A DNA stretch of 7,118 nucleotides from Rhodospirillales bacterium (GTDB lineage Bacteria > Pseudomonadota > Alphaproteobacteria > Acetobacterales > Acetobacteraceae), in contig JANXSA010000694.1 in assembly GCA_025352915.1 (NCBI GenBank), positions 1-7,118 on the forward strand, given 5' to 3'. Below are positions 1 through 6,689 of the stretch, piece by piece. Numbering within the stretch: the stretch's first letter is position 1; every line of letters begins with the position of its first letter. The notes beneath the pieces were generated by a model that saw only the letters and a list, made by a program, of their open reading frames with translations, was not told where the DNA came from and did no database searches. The translations under genes and the position numbers were made by a program.

Positions 1-690
1 CAACGGCACCGCCGCATTGCGCAACGCATACTTCCAAACGATCAGCCGCTCCGGCGTGCCCAGCGCCCGCGACAGCCGGATATGGTCGCTGTCCAACACA
101 TCCAGCATCGCCGAGCGCACGATCCGCGTCTGCGCCGCCACGGGATACCACCCCAGCGCGATCGCCGGCAGCGCGATATGCGACGCCGAGCCATAGCCGA
201 ATGCCGGCAGCCAATTGAGATGAATCGCGAATACCATGATCAGCAACAGCCCAACCCAGAACGCCGGCATCGCCTGCCCCAGCATGGCGAACACCCGCCC
301 CACCCGATCAATCCAGCCGCCGCGATGCACCGCGGACATCACCCCGACGGGAACCGCGACCGCCACGCTGAACAACAGCCCGAACACCGCCAGCTGCACG
401 GTGGCCGGCAGCCGGTCCAGGATCAGCGTCAGCGCCGGCGTCTCCCACCGGTACGACCGGCCAAAATCGCCCGCCAGCGCCTTCTGCGCCCAGATGCCGT
501 ACTGCACCCATAGCGGCCGGTCGAGCCCATGAACCCGCCGCGTCTCCTCGATCAACGCCGCCGAGGCATCGTTCGGCAACAGGATCAGCACGGGATCGCC
601 CGACAGCCGCGAAATCAGAAAGATGATGATGCTGGCGCCCAGGATGCTGATCGCACCCTGCCATACCCGCCGGCCGAGAAAGCCCAGCAT
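1..690 (-). CDS. Peptide-type ABC transporter permease (DppB/OppB family), partial, C-terminus missing
   Basis: This is an inner-membrane permease subunit of a dipeptide/oligopeptide/nickel-type ABC importer. It would form the channel together with a DppC-like partner expected beyond the left edge. Translating the minus strand from the ATG at 690 gives 230 residues with no stop, still open at position 1; the family is usually 300-340 aa, so roughly the last quarter to third is missing. The N-terminus has the typical pattern: basic residues (RRVW, 7-10), then a membrane segment at about 12-29, then SGDPV. Further hydrophobic segments lie at about 98-120, 136-158 and 172-185. The cytoplasmic EAA-type loop that contacts the ATPase is visible at about 201-230 (DSDHIRLSRALG, then YALRNAAVPL). 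The start lies 7 bp after the stop of the binding-protein gene and lacks a clear Shine-Dalgarno site, so translational coupling is likely. The transported substrate cannot be read from the sequence. Confidence 0.9.
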   Translation of the reverse strand, partial: MLGFLGRRVWQGAISILGASIIIFLISRLSGDPVLILLPNDASAALIEETRRVHGLDRPLWVQYGIWAQKALAGDFGRSYRWETPALTLILDRLPATVQLAVFGLLFSVAVAVPVGVMSAVHRGGWIDRVGRVFAMLGQAMPAFWVGLLLIMVFAIHLNWLPAFGYGSASHIALPAIALGWYPVAAQTRIVRSAMLDVLDSDHIRLSRALGTPERLIVWKYALRNAAVPL

Positions 691-697
691 CGCCCGG

Positions 698-2281
698 CTA
701 CTGCCGCAGCCCGATCTCCTGCATCCCGCGCCAGAATCCCGGCGACGGCCATGGCGTGAACGTCACCTTGTCGCGCCACGCCAGCGTCACCACCGGCCGA
801 TAGGTCGGCAGCCCGCCGGCCACCCGCTCATGCTTCAGCCGCGCGATCTGCTTGATCAGCGCCTCGCGCTCACCGAGATCCATCGTCCGCTTCAACTCGC
901 GGATCATCCCGTCCAGTTCGGGATCGTTATGCAGCGAGGTGATGCCCCAGCCCTCGCCCGGCACATAGCTATGCAAATGCCCCGCCCACGGCGTTCCCGG
1001 ATCGCCCGGCAGCCCATGGCCCCACATATTGCTGTACAGCCCGTCGATATGCCCCTGCCGATCCCGCCTGCCAAAGGTGATCCAGGTGCCGTATTCCTGC
1101 CCCTGAACCTTGCAGCGAATACCAACCGCCGTGGCATAGGCGAAATACGCTTCCCCCACTTCTTTCTGATACGGCTCGCGCGGCGTCGTGAGATTATAGC
1201 AGGGCACATCGAAGCCATTCGGAAACCCCGCCTGACGCAACAGCTCGCGCGCCTTACGCGGGTCGAAGGGATAAGGTTTCAGATCGGCATCATACCCCAG
1301 GCTGCCGCGCCCGACCTGCACATAGCGCTCGCCCTGGCCGAACAGCACCTTGTTGATGATCGCATCGACATCGATCGCATGCGCCAGCGCCTGGCGCACC
1401 CTGACATCATGGAATTTCGAGTCCTTGGTGACCGCGTCCATGGCGATATACATGTTGTTCGGCGCCACGAAGCTGCCGGTCTTCACCCCGGCCATCTTGG
1501 TGAACTCCGCCACCATCGCCGGCGGCACCGCGTCGATCCAGTCGATCGCCCCGGTCTTGAACGCCGCCACCCGCGTCAGGTCTTCGGGGATGATCTTGAT
1601 CACCAGGTTCTTCACCGCCGGCCGGTGCGCCGCGTTCCAGTAGCCGTCGAACGCCTCCAGCCGCAGCTCCTCCTTGATCGTGCGCGAGACGAATTTCCAC
1701 GGCCCGGTGCCAACCGGCGCGCGGGCAAACTCCTCATCGCCCACCTTCTGCAAATGCCGCTTCGGCAGCGCCCACAGGATCAAGTTTCCCGCGGTGAACG
1801 ACCCGTCGCGCTCCTTGAAGCGCACCCGGAAGGTCAACGCATCGACCACCTCGAAACTCTCCACCGCCGCCAGCAGATGCGGCCATTTGGAGATCTTCGG
1901 ATCGCGCTGGCGCTGATAGGCAAACTCGAAATCCTCGGCGGTCAACGGATCGCCGGTATGAAACGTCACCCCCGGCCGGATCTTCACCGTGATCACCGGC
2001 TTGCCGCCGTCCTGCGCGATCGACCAGCTCTCCGCCAGCCAGTTGACGATCTCCAGCTTCGGGTCGGTGCGGATCAGCTGCTCGATCATCTGGCCGAAGA
2101 AATACTGGTCCACCCCGGCCGCCGAGCGCGACGGGTCCATCATCACCGCCTCCGCCCCGAACGCGATGGTCAGCGTGCCGGTCGCCGGCTTCGGCGCCTG
2201 GGCCCAAGCTGCGAAAGGCAACGCCGCAAACGGCAATGCGGCGAGCAACGACACGGCCAGGCCGCCGATCGACTTCATCAT
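698..2281 (-). CDS. ABC transporter substrate-binding protein, family 5 (DppA/OppA-like), periplasmic
   Basis: This protein captures the solute in the periplasm and delivers it to the permease encoded immediately downstream. From the chosen start it has 527 residues, normal for SBP family 5. Residues 1-27 form a signal peptide: MMK, a hydrophobic core, and a likely cleavage site AWA|QA, with no lipobox cysteine. The mature part shows family hallmarks: LAESW, then VTFHTGDPLTAEDF, then PVGTGPWKFV, then VRQALAHAIDVDAI, then YPFDPRKARELLRQAGFPNG. The frame could start at 2290, but the AGGAGG at 2291-2296 would then abut the ATG with no spacing; the ATG at 2281 has a 9-nt spacer and begins the signal peptide neatly. 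Family members bind peptides, nickel, glutathione, opines or sugars, so the substrate is undetermined. The gene is first in its operon, and the adjacent divergent GntR-family gene is its probable regulator. Confidence 0.93.
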   Translation of the reverse strand: MMKSIGGLAVSLLAALPFAALPFAAWAQAPKPATGTLTIAFGAEAVMMDPSRSAAGVDQYFFGQMIEQLIRTDPKLEIVNWLAESWSIAQDGGKPVITVKIRPGVTFHTGDPLTAEDFEFAYQRQRDPKISKWPHLLAAVESFEVVDALTFRVRFKERDGSFTAGNLILWALPKRHLQKVGDEEFARAPVGTGPWKFVSRTIKEELRLEAFDGYWNAAHRPAVKNLVIKIIPEDLTRVAAFKTGAIDWIDAVPPAMVAEFTKMAGVKTGSFVAPNNMYIAMDAVTKDSKFHDVRVRQALAHAIDVDAIINKVLFGQGERYVQVGRGSLGYDADLKPYPFDPRKARELLRQAGFPNGFDVPCYNLTTPREPYQKEVGEAYFAYATAVGIRCKVQGQEYGTWITFGRRDRQGHIDGLYSNMWGHGLPGDPGTPWAGHLHSYVPGEGWGITSLHNDPELDGMIRELKRTMDLGEREALIKQIARLKHERVAGGLPTYRPVVTLAWRDKVTFTPWPSPGFWRGMQEIGLRQ

Positions 2282-2290
2282 CGCGCACAT

Positions 2291-2296
2291 CCTCCT
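2291..2296 (-). promoter_or_regulatory. Strong Shine-Dalgarno site of the binding-protein gene
   Basis: The minus strand reads AGGAGG here, a perfect anti-SD match, 9 nt before the ATG at 2281 and 12 nt before a second in-frame ATG at 2278. It directly abuts the upstream ATG at 2290, which makes that upstream codon an unlikely start. Confidence 0.85.
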
Positions 2297-2328
2297 GATG
2301 GCCTGCTCTCAAGGGCAGCCTGCGAAAA

Positions 2329-2357
2329 ACTAGAACACCCGCCTTCATGCAAGTCAA
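2329..2357 (-). promoter_or_regulatory. Predicted sigma70-type promoter for the ABC transporter operon
   Basis: On the minus strand a -35 box TTGACT (2352-2357, 5 of 6 consensus bases) is followed by a 17-bp spacer and a -10 box TCTAGT (2329-2334, 4 of 6). Transcription would begin near 2322, giving a leader of about 40 nt that includes the AGGAGG site. In DNA this GC-rich the match stands out. An inverted repeat touches the upstream side of the -35 box, so the promoter is probably controlled. Confidence 0.6.
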
Positions 2358-2375
2358 TTGTCGACATTCCACAAT
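2357..2375. promoter_or_regulatory. Candidate operator: perfect inverted repeat ATTGT-N9-ACAAT
   Basis: The 5-bp arms ATTGT (2357-2361) and ACAAT (2371-2375) are exact reverse complements around a 9-bp centre. This is an AT-rich island between divergent genes, and it shares one base with the -35 box of the transporter promoter. GntR/FadR-type regulators bind short inverted repeats, often built on TTGT/ACAA half sites although frequently with closer spacing, so the adjacent GntR-family protein is the natural candidate binder. That assignment is inference from position and symmetry only. Confidence 0.45.
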
Positions 2376-2444
2376 CGACGTTACTTGCCATTCCCCGCCA
2401 GCCCCGCTAGCACCCATGGCCTAACGCTGCCGCAGCGGGTCGCA

Positions 2445-3212
2445 ATGCTCCAGGACGCCCACGCCCCTTTGGACCAAGACCTGCCCGCCGGGCGGCGCCG
2501 GACGCGCACGCTTACCATCCCCGAACAGATCGCCAATCGCGTCGCCGCGGCCATCGTCAACGGCCAATACCGCGACGGCGAAAGGCTGCGCGAACAGGAA
2601 CTCGCGGTGGCATACGGCGTCAGCCGCGGCCCGGTGCGCGAGGCGTTGCGCGCGCTCGAACGCTACGGCCTGGCCATCCTGCTGCCGCGCCGCGGCGCCT
2701 ATGTCGTCGGCATCTCGCTGGGCGTGATCGCCGAGGCGTTCAACGCCCGCGCCGCCCTGGCCGGCATCGCTGCCCGTCAGCTCGCCCGCCGCGGTGACGC
2801 CGCCGCCCCGGCCGTCGCCGAGATGCAAGCCGCGATCGCCCACGCCGCCGCCCTGGTCGACGTAGCACTGGACGAAAGCCACCTGTTCCAGGCCGCGATC
2901 CGCGAAACCGCCCGCTGCGTCTATCGCCATTGCGGCGCCGGCCATATCGAGCGCGCCCTCACCGACCAGGTCGACCGCTCGATCTGGGGCCTGATGTGGC
3001 GCGCCCAGCCGCTCGATTTCCAGCGCCGCGACCGCCGCCTGGAAAGCCTCGACTTCTGGCGCCGCATCCTCGCCGCCCTGGAGGCGCGCGACGAAAGCCA
3101 GGCCGAGCGCCTGATCCGGGCGGAAATCCTCACCACCCGCGACAGCGTCATCGCCACCCTGGCCACATTGCGCGGCGAAACCGTCGATCCCGCGCTGATG
3201 TTCCGCGACTAG
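2445..3212 (+). CDS. GntR-family transcriptional regulator, FadR/FCD-like subfamily
   Basis: This is a cytoplasmic DNA-binding regulator, 255 residues from the chosen ATG. The winged helix-turn-helix spans about 22-90: IPEQIANRVAAAIVNGQ, then LREQELAVAYGVSRGPVREA (recognition helix region) and LLPRRGAYV (wing). The rest, about 95-245, is an all-helical ligand-sensing domain of FCD type, ending in the typical ILAALEARDESQAERLI pattern. Residues that are metal-binding histidines in canonical FCD domains appear to be replaced: W205 sits in the usual eHxxI position and E227 in the later xxHl position. The frame stays open upstream to a TTG at 2358, but that start lies inside the candidate operator and the extra 29 residues are not family-like, so ATG 2445 is preferred; its Shine-Dalgarno site is weak. 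The gene is divergent from the peptide-type transporter and probably controls it. The effector is unknown. Confidence 0.88.
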   Translation: MLQDAHAPLDQDLPAGRRRTRTLTIPEQIANRVAAAIVNGQYRDGERLREQELAVAYGVSRGPVREALRALERYGLAILLPRRGAYVVGISLGVIAEAFNARAALAGIAARQLARRGDAAAPAVAEMQAAIAHAAALVDVALDESHLFQAAIRETARCVYRHCGAGHIERALTDQVDRSIWGLMWRAQPLDFQRRDRRLESLDFWRRILAALEARDESQAERLIRAEILTTRDSVIATLATLRGETVDPALMFRD

Positions 3213-3222
3213 CCGCCGCGTC

Positions 3223-4386
3223 TCATCCGGGCACCAGCACCGTCGCCACCGCCTGCGCCGCGATCCCCTCCATCCGCCCGGTAAACCCCAGCCGCTCCGT
3301 CGTCGTCGCCTTCACGCTCACCCGTCCGATTTCCACCCCCAGCAACGCGGCCAGCCGCGCCATCATCGCCGCCGCATGGGGTGCTATCTTCGGCCGCTCG
3401 CAAATCAGCGTCACATCGACATTGCCGATCACCCCGCCGCGCGCCGCCACTCGCCCGGCGGCATGGCGCAGGAAGATCGCACTGTCCATATCCTTGAAAC
3501 TATTGTCGCTCGGCGGAAAATGCCGCCCGATATCGCCCTCGGCCAGCGCGCCATAGATCGCGTCGCACAGCGCATGAATGCCCACATCGGCGTCCGAATG
3601 CCCGGCCAACCCGCGCTCATGCGCCACCTCGACCCCGCACAGGATCAGCTTCCGCCCTTCCGCCAGCACATGCACGTCAAACCCGGTGCCGACGCGCGGC
3701 AACAGGGCACGGGGCATCAATGCAGGGCTCAAAATGCGCTCCATGCGGACAAGGTCCTCTGGCCAGGTGATCTTGATATTATCCTCGTGCCCGGCCACCA
3801 GCGCCACCGCATGACCGGCCGCCTCCAGCACCGATGCGTCATCCGTCGCTCCGTCCAGTGCCGTACGATGCAGTTCCAGCAACAGCGGAAACCGGAAACC
3901 CTGCGGCGTCTGCGCCCGGAACAACCCGGTACGATCCACCGTGGCGACAATCCGCCCGCCGGACCCGCGCTTCAACGTATCGGCCACCGCCACCGCCGGG
4001 ATCGCCCCGCCATGCGTGGCCAGCGCCCCCACCAGCGCATCGATCGTGCCCGGCGGAATAAACGGCCGCGCCGCGTCATGCACCAGCACGATGTCCGGCG
4101 CCCGATCCACCAGCGCCTCCAACCCCGCCCGCACGCTGTCCTGCCGGCTCGCGCCGCCCGGCACCGGCGGAAGATGCGCCACGCCCGCCAGCGCCAGCGC
4201 GATCGCCGCACTATCCCCCACCGGCTGGATCATCACCCCCGCAGCCGCCAGCGTCACCGCAGCATGGCGGATCACCGGCTGCCCGGCGCATGCCAGGAAC
4301 TGCTTCGGCATATCGGCGCCAAAGCGCTGCCCGGAACCGGCGGCAACAAGGACACAGGCGATCGCGGGCGGATGAAACGCGGACAT
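3223..4386 (-). CDS. ispDF: Bifunctional IspDF: MEP cytidylyltransferase / MECDP synthase
   Basis: This fused cytosolic enzyme catalyses two non-consecutive steps of the MEP isoprenoid pathway: IspD makes CDP-methylerythritol from MEP and CTP, and IspF cyclises CDP-ME 2-phosphate to MEcPP. It has 387 residues, the usual size for the fusion. The IspD domain occupies about 8-225, with the CTP-binding loop [11 protein letters not shown] (13-23), K28 in [14 protein letters not shown] (77-85) and VHDAARPF (102-109). The IspF domain starts at about 231 with RVGTGFDVH; the zinc ligands correspond to D237, H239 and H271, with AGHSDADV at 261-268 and the C-terminal signature [12 protein letters not shown] (359-370). 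All key residues seen are present. A Shine-Dalgarno-like GAGGG lies about 6 nt before the ATG. The gene is convergent with the GntR-family gene and divergent from dusB. IspDF fusion is well known in alphaproteobacteria (and in epsilonproteobacteria). Confidence 0.97.
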   Translation of the reverse strand: MSAFHPPAIACVLVAAGSGQRFGADMPKQFLACAGQPVIRHAAVTLAAAGVMIQPVGDSAAIALALAGVAHLPPVPGGASRQDSVRAGLEALVDRAPDIVLVHDAARPFIPPGTIDALVGALATHGGAIPAVAVADTLKRGSGGRIVATVDRTGLFRAQTPQGFRFPLLLELHRTALDGATDDASVLEAAGHAVALVAGHEDNIKITWPEDLVRMERILSPALMPRALLPRVGTGFDVHVLAEGRKLILCGVEVAHERGLAGHSDADVGIHALCDAIYGALAEGDIGRHFPPSDNSFKDMDSAIFLRHAAGRVAARGGVIGNVDVTLICERPKIAPHAAAMMARLAALLGVEIGRVSVKATTTERLGFTGRMEGIAAQAVATVLVPG

Positions 4387-4391
4387 TCCGC
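4379..4391 (-). other. Small perfect hairpin with the ispDF start codon as its loop
   Basis: The minus strand reads GCGGA-ATG-TCCGC, a 5-bp GC-rich stem with the start codon (4384-4386) as the three-base loop; a further G-U pair could extend it. It could mask or expose the initiation site, or be a chance product of GC-rich sequence. The sequence alone cannot decide. Confidence 0.4.
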
Positions 4392-4437
4392 ACCCTCGCC
4401 GCCTGTCCCGCCGGCGTCAACGGGGCGCCAATCGCCT

Positions 4438-4466
4438 AATGTATGGATTGCGTGGCGCAGGTTCAC
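4438..4466 (-). promoter_or_regulatory. Possible weak promoter for ispDF
   Basis: On the minus strand GTGAAC (4461-4466, 3 of 6 -35 bases) is followed by 17 bp and TACATT (4438-4443, 4 of 6 -10 bases). The start site would be near 4431, about 45 nt before the ATG. The 99-bp gap between ispDF and dusB must hold promoters for both genes; this is the best minus-strand candidate I see. No convincing plus-strand promoter for dusB was found: TTGCGT-N17-TAGTTT at 4448-4476 is poor and would leave almost no leader. Confidence 0.25.
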
Positions 4467-4485
4467 CCAGTAGTTTGCCCAAATC

Positions 4486-5559
4486 ATGGGCATTCCTGTC
4501 TCCAACTTGCCGTCGCTCAAGCCAATTCCGCTTGCCCCGATCGATCTCGGCGGCGGCGTGGTCATCGACACGCCGGTCATCCTGGCGCCGATGTCCGGCG
4601 TCACCGACCTGCCGTTCCGCCGCCTAGCGCGCGAATTGGGCGCCGGCCTGGTGGTCTCCGAGATGATCGCCTCCTGGGCCATGGTGCGCGAGAACAAGGC
4701 CACCCTGCGCATGGCCGAGATGGATGGCCGCCCAACCTCGATCCAGCTCGCCGGCTGCGACCCCGCCGCCATGGCCGAGGCCGCGCGCATCGCCGTCGGC
4801 CGCGGTGCGGATATCGTCGACATCAATTTCGGCTGCCCAGTTAAAAAAGTCGCCGTCGGCCAGATGGCCGGCAGCGCCCTGATGCGCGACGAAATCGCCG
4901 CCGCCCGCATCCTGGAAGCCACTGCCCGCGCCGTCCCGGTCCCGGTCACCCTCAAGATGCGCATGGGCTGGGACCACGCCACCCTGAATGCCCCCCGCCT
5001 GGCCAAGATCGCCGAGGAATCCGGCATCCGCATGGTCACCGTGCACGGCCGCACCCGGCAGATGTTCTACACCGGCACCGCCGATTGGGACTTCGTCGCC
5101 ACGGTGAAAGCGGCAACCACCCTGCCAGTGATCGTCAACGGCGACATCACCACCGAGGACGCCGCCGCCGAGGCGCTGCGCCGCTCCGGCGCCGATGGCG
5201 TCATGGTCGGCCGCGCCTGCTACGGCCGCCCGTGGTTCCCGGCCCAGGTCGCGCATTTCCTGCAAACCGGCGAACGCCTCCCCGAACCGGACCTCGCCGC
5301 GCAGAAATCCATCATGCTGCGCCACTATGCCGCGATTCAGGCCCATTTCGGCACCGAGCCCGGCATGCGCCTCGCCCGCAAGCACCTCGCATGGTATTCT
5401 CGCGGCCTGACCGGTTCGGCCGAGTTTCGCGCCACCGTCATGCGCCTGCCGGAGGTGCCGGCGGTGCTCGACATGATCGACCGCTTCTACGATCCGCTGA
5501 TCGAACGCGGTGCCAGCCGCGCGCACGAGACCATCCCCGACATGGCCGAAGCCGCATGA
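4486..5559 (+). CDS. dusB: tRNA-dihydrouridine synthase DusB (NifR3)
   Basis: This FMN- and NAD(P)H-dependent enzyme reduces uridine to dihydrouridine in the tRNA D-loop; DusB-type enzymes act at position 17 in E. coli, and the exact site here is untested. The 357 residues have the Dus layout. The TIM-barrel domain (about 28-255) carries the FMN-binding APMSGVTD (34-41), the catalytic cysteine C117 in DINFGCPVKKV, K157 in TLKMRMGW, H187 in VHGRTR, NGDI (218-221) and VGRACYGRPW (241-250). A helical tRNA-binding domain follows, with RLARKHLAWYSRGL at 295-308. The ATG at 4486 leaves a normal N-terminal tail of about 25 residues; no strong Shine-Dalgarno site precedes it. The stop codon overlaps the ntrB start (ATGA, 5556-5559). 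This is the gene named nifR3 in the alphaproteobacterial nifR3-ntrB-ntrC operon, so it is probably the first gene of that transcript. Confidence 0.97.
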   Translation: MGIPVSNLPSLKPIPLAPIDLGGGVVIDTPVILAPMSGVTDLPFRRLARELGAGLVVSEMIASWAMVRENKATLRMAEMDGRPTSIQLAGCDPAAMAEAARIAVGRGADIVDINFGCPVKKVAVGQMAGSALMRDEIAAARILEATARAVPVPVTLKMRMGWDHATLNAPRLAKIAEESGIRMVTVHGRTRQMFYTGTADWDFVATVKAATTLPVIVNGDITTEDAAAEALRRSGADGVMVGRACYGRPWFPAQVAHFLQTGERLPEPDLAAQKSIMLRHYAAIQAHFGTEPGMRLARKHLAWYSRGLTGSAEFRATVMRLPEVPAVLDMIDRFYDPLIERGASRAHETIPDMAEAA

Positions 5560-6689
5560 GGACCATGCGGCACGGCGCCGTCCGCCTGGCCGAACGCCGC
5601 CGCCCGGCGGTACCGCCCGACTCGGTGGCCCTGCTCGCCGCCCTGCCAGTGCCGGTGATCCTGCTCGACGCCGCCAACCGCATCCGCTTCATCAACCACG
5701 CCGCCGAACAGTTCCTCGGCAGCTCGGCCGCGGCGGCCACGCAGTTCGGGCTCGCCGATTTTCTCGCCGCCGACAACCCGCTCTTCCTGCTGGTCGACCA
5801 GGTGCGCCAGCATGACGCCCGCGTCGCCGACCACGACATGGCGCTCGAAGGCCCGCGCTTGAAGCGCATGAACATCGCCGTCCAAGGCGCCCCCCTGGCC
5901 GAAGAGCCCGGCGCGGTGCTTCTTGTTTTGCATGACGCCACCGCCGCCCGCGCGCTTGACCGCCAGTTGACCGTGCGTGGCGCCGCCCGCTCGGTCGCCG
6001 GCATGGCCGCGATCCTGGCCCATGAAGTGAAAAACCCGCTCTCCGGCATTCGCGGCGCCGCCCAGCTGCTCGAAGCCAGTGTCGCCGAGGCCGACCGCGA
6101 ACTCACCGTGCTGATCCGCGACGAGGCCGACCGCATCCGCGACCTCGTCGACCGCATGGAAGCTTTTGGCGAAAAGCCGGTGCAGTACGGCCCGGTCAAC
6201 ATCCACCGCGTGCTGGAGCATGTCCGCCGCCTCGCCCAGACCGGCTTTGCCGCCTCGATCCGCTTCACCGAGCTGTACGATCCCTCCCTGCCGCCGGTCT
6301 ACGGCAATCGCGACCAGCTGGTGCAGGTGGTGCTGAATCTGGTGAAGAACGCCGCCGAGGCGCTGAGCGACGGGGCGGTGGAAAGCCCCGAGATCACGCT
6401 GCTGACCGCCTATCGGCACGGCATGCGCCTGGCCGTGCCCGGCTCCTCGCGGCGCATGGAGTTGCCGCTGGTGGTGACGGTGCGCGACAACGGGCCGGGC
6501 ATTCCCGAGGATATCAGGCCCAATCTGTTCGACCCCTTCGTCACCTCCCGCGCCGCCGGCAGCGGGCTCGGGCTCGCTTTGGTGGCCAAGATCATCAGCG
6601 ACCATGGCGGGCTGATCGAGGTGGACAGCCGCCCCGGCCGCACCGAATTCCGCCTGCATATGCCCATTTTCCCGGAGGATCCCGCATGA
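5556..6689 (+). CDS. ntrB: Nitrogen regulation sensor histidine kinase NtrB (GlnL)
   Basis: This soluble two-component kinase/phosphatase phosphorylates NtrC under nitrogen limitation and is switched by the PII protein (known for the family). It has 377 residues and no membrane segments. A PAS domain lies at about 22-132 ([21 protein letters not shown], shown from residue 30 to 50 less one end). The dimerisation/phosphoacceptor H-box [12 protein letters not shown] has H156. The ATPase domain shows the N-box [12 protein letters not shown] (N265), the G1 box RDNGPGIP (D311), the F-box LFDPFVTS and the G2 box GSGLGLAL (336-342). The start is ambiguous. ATG 5556 forms an ATGA overlap with dusB and favours translational coupling. 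ATG 5565, three codons later, has a GAGG close upstream. The frame is open further upstream inside dusB, but that part has no NtrB likeness. The gene is followed by ntrC with another ATGA overlap. Confidence 0.96.
   Translation: MRTMRHGAVRLAERRRPAVPPDSVALLAALPVPVILLDAANRIRFINHAAEQFLGSSAAAATQFGLADFLAADNPLFLLVDQVRQHDARVADHDMALEGPRLKRMNIAVQGAPLAEEPGAVLLVLHDATAARALDRQLTVRGAARSVAGMAAILAHEVKNPLSGIRGAAQLLEASVAEADRELTVLIRDEADRIRDLVDRMEAFGEKPVQYGPVNIHRVLEHVRRLAQTGFAASIRFTELYDPSLPPVYGNRDQLVQVVLNLVKNAAEALSDGAVESPEITLLTAYRHGMRLAVPGSSRRMELPLVVTVRDNGPGIPEDIRPNLFDPFVTSRAAGSGLGLALVAKIISDHGGLIEVDSRPGRTEFRLHMPIFPEDPA
6674..6678 (+). promoter_or_regulatory. Shine-Dalgarno site of ntrC
   Basis: GGAGG lies inside the last codons of ntrB, 7 nt before the ntrC ATG at 6686. 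It supports that start and allows ntrC to be translated well even though its ATG overlaps the ntrB stop. Confidence 0.8.

Noticed and set aside
308..664. A 118-codon minus-strand open frame within the permease
   Set aside because: It is another frame of the same strand; the frame starting at 690 gives a clear DppB-like permease with membrane segments.
623..2410. A 595-codon open frame on the plus strand opposite the binding-protein gene
   Set aside because: It is rich in Arg, His, Pro and Gln, has no recognisable domain or signal, and lies antisense to a clear family 5 binding protein. High GC at third positions keeps the opposite frame free of stops.
2282..2444. A riboswitch or small RNA in the divergent intergenic region
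   Set aside because: The leader of the transporter mRNA would be only about 40 nt and I see no conserved aptamer-like structure; promoter, operator and ribosome site account for the region.
3376..4473. A 365-codon plus-strand open frame opposite ispDF
   Set aside because: Low-complexity Arg/His/Pro/Gln composition antisense to an unmistakable IspDF; a shadow frame.
5085..5555. Possible N-terminal extension of NtrB, since its frame is open back to 5085
   Set aside because: The upstream residues are an Arg/Pro-rich out-of-frame reading of dusB. NtrB likeness begins after 5556, where ATG overlaps the dusB stop.
5487..6659. A 390-codon minus-strand open frame opposite ntrB
   Set aside because: Gly/Ala/His/Gln-rich shadow of ntrB, whose histidine-kinase motifs are all intact.
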